Below are positions 1 to 12,900 of a stretch of DNA of 64,000 nucleotides, one piece after another (the stretch's first letter is position 1; every line of letters starts with the position of its first letter). This DNA comes from Nematostella vectensis. Lineage: Eukaryota > Cnidaria > Anthozoa > Actiniaria > Edwardsiidae. The translations under genes were made by a program, and so were the position numbers. Location of the stretch: contig NC_064036.1 in NCBI RefSeq assembly GCF_932526225.1, forward strand, positions 3,907,501 through 3,971,500, given 5' to 3'. Below the pieces are notes generated by a model that did not search any database, had not been told where the DNA came from, and saw only the letters and a program-made list of their open reading frames with translations.

Positions 1-60
1 TTTTTTGTTTTTTTTTTTATTTAACGATATTTCGGCAGGCTTATATACCTGCCTTCTTCG
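1..60. repeat. Fragment of a dispersed repeat (copy 1)
   Basis: A T-rich tract is followed by ACGATATTTCGGCAGGC and then an inverted partner (ATACCTGCCTTCTTC), a small imperfect stem. The same block recurs at about 52858-52900, so it is a dispersed repeat. The family is not recognised; it could be the end of a retroelement or a MITE. Confidence 0.5.
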
Positions 61-587
61 TGTTATAAATGAGTGGCGGGCATGTTACAGCTAGTATATG
101 TACAAAATTTATAGATGATTAACTAACAAAAAATAAAAATAGTGATTGAGTAAGGAGTGATAAATAGGGTGGTGTGGATTACTAAACGGTTTCTTCACGC
201 CGGTTGACGCCACCGGCTTAGAGAGTGCCAGCGCTTAGAGCGAGCTATCAGTGTGGCTTCTGTGTGTCGTGTAATTTCATAATCAACTGTCGACGCAGAC
301 CACAAGTTCCGGCGCACACCAGCAGATAGAGGCTGTCCGGTGTTTTTTTTTTTTTTACCTTTTTCCTAAAAAAAAAAAATCCGGAAACCAAAAATTGCTA
401 CCCTAAAAAAATACCCCAGAAGCCCTAGATACCATTTCTGAGAGAAAAGCCTTTTTTTTCTCGGATACCCCTAAAAAATACCTGAGGTCCGATTTTGACC
501 CCTAAAAATACGACGAGCATCGATATGAGATCAAATATTGCATCGAACCTGTGAACCGTGAACCCTAAACAGCTAAAACAGCACTAA
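61..587. other. Intergenic DNA, no gene seen
   Basis: AT-rich DNA with several A and T homopolymers and short degenerate repeats of CCCTAAAAAATAC type (about 400-510). No coding signal is visible on either strand. Confidence 0.5.
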
Positions 588-998
588 GACCCTGTCCCCA
601 CGTATCCGTTTTCGTTTAAAAACGCAACCTTTTCGTTACGGATACGGGTATCGTCCACACGTAAACGCGAAAACGATAACCGAAAACGGAACGATTTGAA
701 AACGATCTCCAGAGTGGAACAATTTGAAAACGATAACCTATCGGTGCCGTGGGGACGGACGAAAACGGAACCTTTCGAAAACGATGGCCTGATTCGCAGT
801 GCGCGCGCGATGTAAACAAGCAAAATACTGGGACTACGCATGCGCTGTAGAGCTTGTTATCGTTTTCGTATCGTTTTTGCGTTTTCGTGGGGACGGGTCG
901 TATCAAAATAACAACGCTTCGTGTGGACGCGGATCTTTTTGAAAACGGAACAAAAAGGTTGCGTTTTCAAACGAAAACGGATACGTGGGGACAGGGTC
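588..998. mobile_element. MITE-like inverted-repeat element
   Basis: The element begins GACCCTGTCCCCACGTATCC and ends with the reverse complement of that sequence. The terminal inverted repeat extends about 40 bp with few mismatches. TAA flanks both ends, so a 3-bp target duplication is likely, as in PIF/Harbinger-type elements. The interior is made of CGTTTTCG-type direct and inverted subrepeats. The short open frames across it on both strands have no coding character and no transposase is present, so it is non-autonomous. It lies about 180 bp upstream of the GABARAP start. Confidence 0.8.
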
Positions 999-1133
999 TA
1001 AATCTAAATATAGTCTTCATACCATTACGTCATCGACAACAAGAATCATCACGTGATTTCTCCCCTCGCATTATTATTAGCGCCATCTTGTGGATCTTAC
1101 GTTTTGCGCCAGACTCTTCGTGTTTCAAGCTAG

Positions 1134-2546
<1,413 letters not shown>

Positions 2547-3499
2547 ACAAAGGAAGAGTCGAACCTTTGCACAAACTGTAGGCCCATATGTACTGTGACT
2601 GGACAGTGATTGGCATATTGGTTGTCAGTGATGACTCATTAGGCCATGACTGTTGTGTGTGGTAGAGCTGATAGTTCCATAGTACCCCAAGAACCCATAT
2701 CTACCTTTTCTTGTTTGTCGGAATAGCCCAGTATTAAACATTTTATCTTATGCTGTGCTGTGCAGAGTGTAGTTTAGTCTAAGCAAGACAGAGGTACAGT
2801 AGCCTGGTTAATTAGCTTGCAGCTACTATATTAGCTTCTACCAATACATCAGTCATGGCTTCAGTTAAATTATCTCACTCACCAAAATGAGTGATTTGGC
2901 AAAATGCATTTATATAAAGATTAGCTTTTCAAATGTGTTATTTCTATAAAACATAGTTTAACTTGTACAAAGCAGAAAAAGTAATAGTTTTTCTTTCATT
3001 GAATGGCATCAACATGTAGTGATAAAATGGAAGTATGGTTCTGATTTATTCTTTACTTCAGTTCCATTTAATTGTACAATAGAGAAAGCATGTTTATCTG
3101 GTGTTAACTGTACATGAATGGTTAGAATTAGATATGCCCCAAATTTACTTTAAAAAAATGCATTTTCTGATATAGCTGTTGTAGTCAGGTATTCACACAT
3201 GGTGGTGCATGTGTTGCATGTGCAACCCCCTCCCTGGTGGCCAAAAAGTGGGTCTTTTTTTTCTTTTAGAAATTTTCAAATACTATGCTTTTTCCATAAG
3301 ATACCTTAACTGCACACACCCTCAGACCCTCCCTCACACCTGCACAAACATAATATTTAAAAGTCTTTTGGAAGTTAGTTGAGTGATGTCAAATTTGCCA
3401 AGACTATTATATTGCTACAGTACCAAAAAGAAAATTAAGAAGAAATGTGATTTTAGTTTTAAACATGAACCGAATAGAAATTGTACAATTTGGGTATCC

Positions 3500-3505
3500 A
3501 ATAAA
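3500..3505 (+). terminator. Possible poly(A) signal for GABARAP
   Basis: Canonical AATAAA in TATCCAATAAATTAAAG, about 950 bp past the stop codon. ATTAAA near 2733 is a nearer alternative. Assignment rests on sequence alone. Confidence 0.3.
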
Positions 3506-3752
3506 TTAAAGAGAAAAACACTCTTTCCGAGATTGTACAAAGTTCAGTGAGCAACTCATCTATTATCAGTTTAAAAACTGATTTGGGAAGGGAATTTCAT
3601 TGAGGGTATATGACAATACTAAACAAACTTTCATTTATTCAATTAGCAATTTGCACTTTTTACTTTCTTCTTTAACAATATCCTTTAATCGCTGAAAACA
3701 TATAAACAACTGTTTATTTGAGACTTACAAAAGTACAACAGATATCACAGTT

Positions 3753-3758
3753 TTTATT
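3753..3758 (-). terminator. Possible poly(A) signal for FHAD1
   Basis: AATAAA on the minus strand about 150 bp past the FHAD1 stop. Further copies at 3713-3718 and 3634-3639 are alternatives. Confidence 0.4.
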
Positions 3759-3907
3759 TCAGTTATAACCTTAAATCCTACTAGAAATACAGCTATAAAT
3801 ACAGTAATGGAAAGACAAAGTACAGTCTCATCTATGTACAGTATAAACATGAGCGGAGGTCATCAGCCTTAAGGGGTGGGGCCATCAGTTGTACAGGGGT
3901 AGAGTCA

Positions 3908-6900
3908 TCAGACGTGGTACAGTATATCACTGACATCACTATCTGTACCATTCATATTCTACAATGGAAAATGAGTTAAGGTAAAAATGTTAGAAAATAC
4001 CATAAACTAATGTTTACAAAAGACGGAAAGAGAAAGACCGGCGTGGTGATATAATAAGATGGGAATGGCTATAATTCTGATTATGGGTTCCCTAAATGTC
4101 ACAAAATTATAGTAACAAGCAAGTAAAGTGCAAGTAAATTGACATAGAAAATTGTGATCAACATGAAGGTGTTGAGGGTGGTGGCATCAAGGGAGAAACA
4201 AAATAATCAAATAAAATCGCGATTTATTCACGTATTGAAAGTGGCATTAAATGGAATATAACGGAGGTGATATAACGACATACCTGTCAACCTCCGAAAA
4301 TCTCAAGGCTTGAGAATTTTTTGGGGAGGGGTGGGGTATATTTATTTTTGGGGGGAGGGGTGGGTTTAACCTTGCAGGCGTTTGCCGTATAGCAAACTCT
4401 CATGAACAAATCAACTTATAGATCTCACGGGGATCTCACGCAAGGGAATTATTGTTTTGAATATTTTAATAGAAAATAGGCAAAATGACGATTTTCTATA
4501 GAATAATTTTTCGGAAGCGATAAAAATCGCTAAAAAGCGGGAGATTTAGTGCTCAACGCGGGAGAGCGGGAAAAAGGGTCCAAAATCTTGAGACTCCCGC
4601 CTAATGCGGAAAGTTGAAAGGTACGTAACAAGTTACTTACTCTTGTGCTTTCAAAAGCTTGTAACCGAATGGCTGTGTCGTTTAGTTCTCGGTCAGCCGA
4701 GCGAAGTTCCTGTACAAGAATTAGGAAGAAAGAGTTAGACCAAGAAGATGCAATGATAAATGAACTATACTGCCGACAATACAATTAACTTTAAGATTTG
4801 CGAGGGTTTACATAATAACCATGATACATTTTTCTGACTTATAACAAAGAATGGTGTGCAACAAAAAAAATCGTGACATGAATGGATTCTTCACGACAAT
4901 ACGCGAGAGGTCACCTTTTTCAAGGATTCTATTTCATAGTTTTTTCGCTTGATCCTCTCGGCTGCTTTTCTCTTCTTAGCTTCTTCCTTAAGAGATGTCA
5001 ACAAAGAGACGGGGAATAAGAATTAGACATTTCGCGTCACCGGACTAGAACGAGTAAACAAATCATTTACTTGACTCATTTCAGTTTTTTCTCTTTTTTT
5101 CAGCGATTCATGAGTCAAGGGCTAACCAATCATAGCGCACAAAGGATTCATAAGTCAAGGGCTAGACCAATCATAGCGCACAAGTGATTCATGAATCAAG
5201 GGCTAGACCAATCATAGCGCACAAGGGATTTATAAGTCAAGGGCTAGACCCAGGTGGTGCAACCTGGACTAGACCAATCATAGCGCACAGGGATTCACAA
5301 GTTAAGGGCTAGACCAATCATAGCGCAAAAGGGATTCATGAGTCAAGGGCTGACCCATTAAAGCGCACAGAGGATCCATGAGTTAAGAACAAGGGATTCA
5401 TGACAAGGGATTCATGAGTTAAGCGCTAGACCAATCATAGCGCGAAAAGGCAAGGCCTAGACCAATCATAGATCGAAAGGGCGAGGGTAAGCTCGAGCTT
5501 TTTCAAATATTTTTTTTTATATATATAAATATGCTTTTCGTCCACCATCTTAAAAAGAGGGTGAGCAGACACATTATCATAGGAACCCTGACCACAGCCG
5601 TTTGTGCGGATAAATGTCGCCAAAATGTCACCTGATATCTTGAATGCTCATCTGTGTAACATGAATGCGCCTTACGATGCGTGTCACGGTCCTCGAAGTC
5701 CATCGCGAATTTCTAAGAAAATGAAATGAAAACAGTAAAAATACAAATAAAAAAATGCCTGATTTGCTCTTACTTTTCAAGGCGAGGTATATAAAAGGAT
5801 ATTCTTAACAACCTTGTTTGCATAAAACTTGCACAAAGGCTACGTTTACGATTTATTAGTCTCTTTCAAAGCTACAATATCAACATGCCCTGCCAATCGA
5901 AGGCCGTCTTGAGGTTTAATTTTCAAAAAAAGTTATGACAAAAAATGTTCTCTGTGACACAAGTTAACGACCGCGACCATTCTCTCTCGTTAACTGATGT
6001 CCCTTTTAACTCACATCTTTCTCTCTCGTAAGCACATGTTCCTTTTAACTCATACCTTTCTCTCTCGTAAGCACACGTTAACCCGTCGCTCCTGGTCGAG
6101 TTCGTCCCGCAGCCGACTGAGGGATTCCCGCAGGTACGCTATCTCTTCCTGGCGAGTCCGAACATCCAGCTACAGCAGATAAATAATCAGATTAGCGAGC
6201 AGTCCGTGCATTTAAATGTACATGGAGGTTATTACGCGGTCCGTGCATTTAAATATACATTTAAATAAACATTGAGGTGTTAGTACCTTGAGCCCTGAGG
6301 CTTCGGCTGACTTCATTCCAGCCACTGTCTGGGACTCTCTGGAAAAAAACAATAACACAGTGCAAAATGTCAGACAAAGTCGTTTATTTATATATCCGAA
6401 AAGCACACCCACCTTAAGTTGACCAGGTCTTTTTCATAGCCACCAAGTAAATTTTCCTTGCGGTCTAACCGTTCTTGGAGAAGCTTCACACGTGAAACAA
6501 GCAATTCTACCGCCTGTCAATGAGATGGAGGTACGGATAAGAAAGGATACACCCCTCCCTTCCCCCCTTACTACTGCAGTCATGGAGGCAACTCTTTTAA
6601 ACAACACGTAAAGAATATTATTACAGTTAATCACACCATCATGCAAGACACTATCAACTACTACTGTTTACTAAGCGGCCAAAATAAGTCGAATTTGACG
6701 TCAACACGTTTGATTAACGTAAGAATATATACAGTTTGAGCTTCGAGACTTTGCCCGGGGCGATCGCGTAGCATTACAAACGACGGAATGCCCCTTATTC
6801 GAGGTCATCACCTTAGATCTGTCTTGTTCCAGTTTTTCTCTCTCCTCTGCAGGTATATGCGCCATGGAACGAGTGCCAGGCACTGGATCAACTTCTAGCA

Positions 6901-9900
6901 GCGCACCTAACGTGCGGGCAAGCTTGAGATACTACAAGAAGAAAACGAGTAAGAAGTTCGTAATATTCACAGGAATTACTATATACACAAGTGGCGAGCC
7001 CTCTCGGTGTTTGGCCAAAGGGTCGAACTCAAAAAGATACTTAGGGGTTACACATCTAAGCGAAAGTGCATACACACTTTTAAATTAGTTTAACATTCCA
7101 GGCGCAAGCAGTACGGGTGTGGTAAGCAAGGCCAAGTATTCAGTTGATAGAAGATAAAAACGCACCGTTTTCTCGCTGAGGTCGAGAGCGTCTTTCGTAT
7201 CCTTGTGCGTGCTCTTCTCAAACTGCTTTTCGGCAAGGTTGGATGAGGACTGCTCGCGGACGAGACGGAGCTGCAAAAGAGTATAGTATGCATGAATAAA
7301 GACAAGCACATACAAAGAGACACGAATGAGAACAGTTGACGATTTGAGGTCAGGAGAGGATCTAGCTTTTCGATTAAAGGGGGGTTTGGCTCATTGACAA
7401 AGGGGGGAGGGGGGCAATTTTTTGTTGTTGTTAAATATGGCTTTCTGGCAGCACAAAGGCCCCCCTTTGTTCAAACCCCCTAAACCTCCCCCTAGATCCG
7501 CTACTGGAGGTTATTTGAACCCCCGTCCCCTAAGTATACATCCCATGTTTCGAGGAGGAAGCTGAGAGATTTCAGTAACACACAAAACACGCATATTATC
7601 ACGAGGTCATAGCTGTGGAATAAAGCTTAGAAGTAGAACAATGAATCATCTTTAAAATCCCCCCACCCCACTCCTGAAATCCTGACTATGACCCTGGCTA
7701 TACGCCTGCATAGCGGATTGAATCACTCATCTGAGGTTGTTTAGTGAATATGAATTTAGTCTTTATGAGAAAACTCTACAAATTCCTTGCGCATATCCTA
7801 ACAAACTAAAACAAGAATACACTCTATTTCTCCATTACTTAAACTTTTACTAAAACAACCAATAACGTCTGAACGAGGTCCTGTGTTGGCTCAAAGCAAA
7901 CTTGGCTTGCTTGGGTCACACACAGGACCATGTTCGTCGCTTCGGTTCTTAATGGATATACTTGTCACGGAGCTGGGTGCCTCAATGGTGGTGCTTTAGT
8001 GACCTAGCTTCCTTTCAGGTACCTGAGAGCCGGATTGCGTGGTTTCTGAGGTGTGCACTGTCATCTGACTAGTCTGTATTGTGACGTCACTTTTTCCTGC
8101 TTTCTTGAGTTGCCTGTCTAGATCTCTCCCTATCACAGCCTGCACTGAGCGCTAGATAATGATTTTAAGGAGTGTCAAATAATATGAACTCTTTATTGGA
8201 AGGAAGTTAAGAACAAGGAGGAAATTTGCAAGGGTTTTGAAATGAACCGACTCTCATTATACACAAGAATGCCACCTCACTTTTATAAGATTTTAGTAAT
8301 ATACATGGTTTATTATTGGTACCTTGGTAACAATAATTTACATCGGTATGTAGGCCAATAATGCTTTGGCCCATATGGACATATATATGCGTGTATCTGG
8401 GGGGGGGGGGGTATGGACATATCTCTGCGTGTATGTATCTGGGGGGAGGGGAGGGGCATACCTCTGCGTGTATCTGTGACTCGTTCTTGTGAAAGTCCTC
8501 CTCTCTAGATGCCAGAGTGGCGCGGAGTTCGGCAATCTCCTGCTTGAGTGCGACTATTTGTTGCAGTGACTGCTCGTGACTAGGGACTGCAAGGGAAATA
8601 CAATACAACGTGTTACTACATAAAAACAAACACAATTCAGCTAGATCGATAGTCTGATACAATTCAGTAAATCAGCTAGACCGATAGCTGTATGAATTAT
8701 TCTTATATTGATCTAATCTATATTTAGATTGTCCGTTAATGTTTGGATAATCTCTATACTCGGCTAGTGTGTTGTACGTAAGTCCCATTCTCAGCTTGTC
8801 CATTAGAGTGCAGATGATAACACTCATATATAAATATAGTGTATTAAAGTGCCGACAGCGACATCCGGGTTACCAAGTGGAGACCAATAAAAGAAAAGTC
8901 TTACGAGGTGGTTTGAGCTGCTCTATGAGCTTGGACTTTTTGCGCATGTCTGCCAGAGCCTCTTTCTGTCTAGCTATCACGTGCTCGTGCCGTTCGCCTC
9001 GGCACCTCAGGCCCTGAGCGTAGAGATCACTTGCTGTCTTTTTCTACAATAAAAAAATAATAAGATGCTTAGTATAGCAGTGGTATGTCTACAAACAAGC
9101 TGTAGAAAACTAGGAGGTCTGTATTGGCGTGGTAAAAAAAACGACACAAGGTTTATACTATGTGTTTGCCCTTGTAAAACAGAGAAGTTTCGCTGACGTT
9201 TCAAGCGTTAGCCCTTCATTGGAGGAAGGGCTAATGTTCGAAACGTCAGCGAAACTAACCTGCTTTCACATGGCCGTAAAACACTTCCATTACTTACATT
9301 CCACTAGGATTATCATTATAGGCTTTGGTTGAGTAAAACTACTATGAAAACGATTCAGTGTCACCTTCGTAGCAGGGGATAAAGGAGATAAAGATTAGGT
9401 CAGACGTTCAAAATCCGAATGAGAAAGATGCTAGATTCACCCTCACTGACCTCGATCTCGATCTCGTCCACCTTTGTCTGACGGTCCTCCATGGTCTCCA
9501 CTAGTTTCTCGCGATACTTGACGAGCTCTGTGCCCTTTTTCTTGATATCCTGCTTGTGCTTGACCAATGATTTCTCAGTCTCGCTGAGCCTTCCCTCTCG
9601 CATGTCAATCTCTTTCTGCTGTTCGTCAACCAGAGTGGAGAGTTTCAACAGCTGCTCACGCTGCCCCTCTAATTCCTGTGAATTAGATTTCGGATTAGAA
9701 AAGCGAAAGCAAATACCGTGACCGCTATCTATATTTTATCCAGACACTAGTCCTGGTGTTGGATATATCATTCCCGCTCTTTATATTTCATCCAGACTAG
9801 CAAACACCTTGTTGAGGTGTTTGATATATCATTCCCGCTCTGTATATATCATCCAGACTTGAACACATCTTGTTGAGGTGGCGTTGAATGAACCATGCCC

Positions 9901-12900
9901 GCTCTAATGCAATGTTAATGCAATATGTTGCATTAACATTAGCACGAATACCTTGTCCTACAACTGAATATACCATGCCCGCTCTATATTTCTCACTAAG
10001 ATTAGCGCGGATACCTTGTCCTGGAGTTGAATACGCTCCTCGTATTCCTCCAGTTTCTGTTTCTGTTTGTCGCTCAGCTCTCCCGCCAAGTCAGACATTC
10101 GTGCCGAGGCCCCCGCTAGATCGCGTCGCAAGCCTTGTACAACATCCGATTGGTCCTGGGCCTCTTTCTTCGCCTGGCTCGCCTCACGCCTAACAAGACA
10201 GGGAAAGGGTTGGTACAGTAACTGGCATAGAGAATAGAGGAATGCACTTCTAGGGGCGTAGCCAGGGGAGGGGCCAGAGCAGCTAAAAATACAGTAAATT
10301 TTAGGGACATTATTTGAAATACAGATGAAAAATGCCTTACAAGGGTCTTTTGGGCTCCCTCTAATTAAAAATCATGGCTACGCCCGTGACTTCCGAATAC
10401 ACATAAGCCACTAAAATAAAGAAAAGGGCAAAATCGTCAAAAAATATTTTGCTGGTCAGGAATTTTTTTTCTCATGGTTGGCAAATCTTTCTACGGATCT
10501 CTTTTGAGACTGCATCTCACTAGGTCGCAAGAGCAAGCACAAAAGCAAGCGCAACACAAGTAACGCGTCAAACGGAAGCGCAAGAAAATCGAGCAATTGC
10601 GTTCTCTAGCGCAGCCAGGAGATCCGGAAAAATATGTTGTCTTTCCTAGTGAGGACCTTTTTCCCATCTCACACATTCCAACAAAAATATTCTTTTCAAC
10701 CTAGAAAGATCTCACGTTTGAGCCTGATATAATATCACTTTCCTTGTAGATTACCTGAGCAGTAAAACCAGTTGTTCCAATTTATACACATCCGATTTGA
10801 GCGAGGCTTCGACGTTACTTTGCGGACTCGTCTCAGTCTCTACGGATCGTGTCTGCTTGGGTTCTTTCTTCGGAGACTGGGGTCTAGGAGATGTCTTGCG
10901 CGGAGATGGCGGTCTGGATTCCTTACGGGGGGAGGTTGGGCGGTGTTTTGCTACGAATAAGAATTCAGCTCGTTAAAAATGTAGCCTGATGTGCGTGAAA
11001 GCCTAACTACTTCAGGTAAATTAGCACTGTAGAGCAGGGTATTGTTGTTTTAAAAAACGTGTCAGGTTTTTTTACGTATTTGACGATTTGGTGCAAAAAG
11101 AGCAAGCATATCAATGAAGTTTTGTCAAATCTAAAATCCTTGAGAAAGTCGCTTGCCTCACAGTTACATCTTTAGCATGTTAAGACACCTACATCTAAGA
11201 ATGTCATTGGGTTTGTCATTCGTTTTGTTCGCATTTTGCGTCGCTTTTAAGAAATATAAACTGTGCTGTAATGTTTGTACAGGACTCTGCTTATTCTTGC
11301 TAAAGATATAATCTGATTTGTGCGCACTGTAGTGAATTTGCGGCGTATAGTATGAACCAGGGTCTTCCCCATAGTGTGAGAAGTGATTGGTTGGTTGCTA
11401 ACGTTCCTTAGTTACTCAGCTCTCTGACAAATATACTAGGATATTTCCATGCTCTAAAAAATGACTTTTGTTCAAATACAATTTTTTTAAACAAACAAGC
11501 CACTTAGACACTAATTCCCACCGTAATAGAGTAATTACCATGCAGCCATTAAAAGCTAAAAATAACGAACAATGAGCACCACGATAAGAAGGATTCGCCT
11601 CGCTAGCATTTTTTATTTTCATGGAAGGCAAGTAGTAAATTAAATTCGGTATTCGAAAACTACTTAAAAAGGATTACTAAAAATGATATTTAAAATAATT
11701 GAGGCGGGAATGCCAAAAAAAGAGATCTCGGATGTTAATCTTAAAAAGCGCAAAGTTTCCTGTATGTTTTTCATTAACTCTTTCGTAAGTATTTATTTCA
11801 AATTTACTCCTCCCTTGTGGGGGGCCCAAGGCGATAACAAAACTATTCTAAATAATCTATCCAATATATATGTGAGCTTTTCCCCGCTTTCAGCAGATGT
11901 AAGCTAGCTTCCACTCACCCCCGCTTTGCTGTTTGCTAAAAGCAACCTCCTGTTCCAGTTGTTTGTTCTGTTTGGTCAGCCTTAGCAACCGGTCTTCCAT
12001 AGCAACGATCGTGAGGGCATGTTGACGAGTTTGTTCCTGCAAAAGATGGAAACGAAACACAGAATAAGAATTAATGATGTGACTTATAGGTTCAACAAGC
12101 ACAAAGACCTGGTCGTCGAAAGACTTACTGAATTGGATTGCTTCAGAGACCTGCGATTTGATAAAAGTCCCCCCCCCCCACAAACACACACGCACATCAA
12201 TTATAACAAAATGTGTTCGCTGTGGGTGAAAACAAATCTTAGAAAAGACCACTGCGTCATAAGAAAGGATCCTAAAGGGTACTCTAGGATTCAAATGGAA
12301 CTAATCTACGAAGAAACAAGCGAGAAATCCGAAGGTGACGTCATAAAAAGAGACAGAGGACAAGGACGAGGCACAAAGTAAGAATTCATAATAGGACCCA
12401 AAAGTTCGACAAGCACAAAGCCCTGGTCGTTGAAAGTCTTACTTAATTGGATTGCATTAGAGACCTGTGATTCGATAGAAGCCCCCCTTCCCCCAAAATA
12501 ATAACAAAATGTGTTCGCTGTGCGTAAAAACAAGAAAAGACCATAGCGTTCAAATGAAGAAGGCGCTGAAACCTCAAGCAATAGGCTACTCTCGGATTCA
12601 AAATGGCGGTTGTTCTTGGAACTAACCCACGAAAAATTAAGCAGGAAATCAAAACGTGACGTCATAAATAGATGGCAGCGCAGCCTAGAGAGGCCTGGGG
12701 ACTAGGCTGTTATGGACAAACATGTAGTTTACCTTGAAAGAAGCGACCTCCTCTTGTTTGTAATTCTTGAACTCCTCTTTCTCACGCTCCAGTCGCTCGA
12801 CTTGTACTCGGTGGGCGGACTCTATACTCTCGAGCTCGGCACATAAATGGCTCTGGAATGGAATAAATGGAAAACTACTGAGTGACACGGAGTCTTTGTA

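Larger units (their letters stand above)
2547..3907. other. Convergent 3' UTR and intergenic DNA
   Basis: AT-rich DNA between two convergent genes, with no further exon seen. It probably holds the GABARAP 3' UTR on the plus strand (ATTAAA near 2733, AATAAA at 3500-3505) and the FHAD1 3' UTR on the minus strand. Confidence 0.5.
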
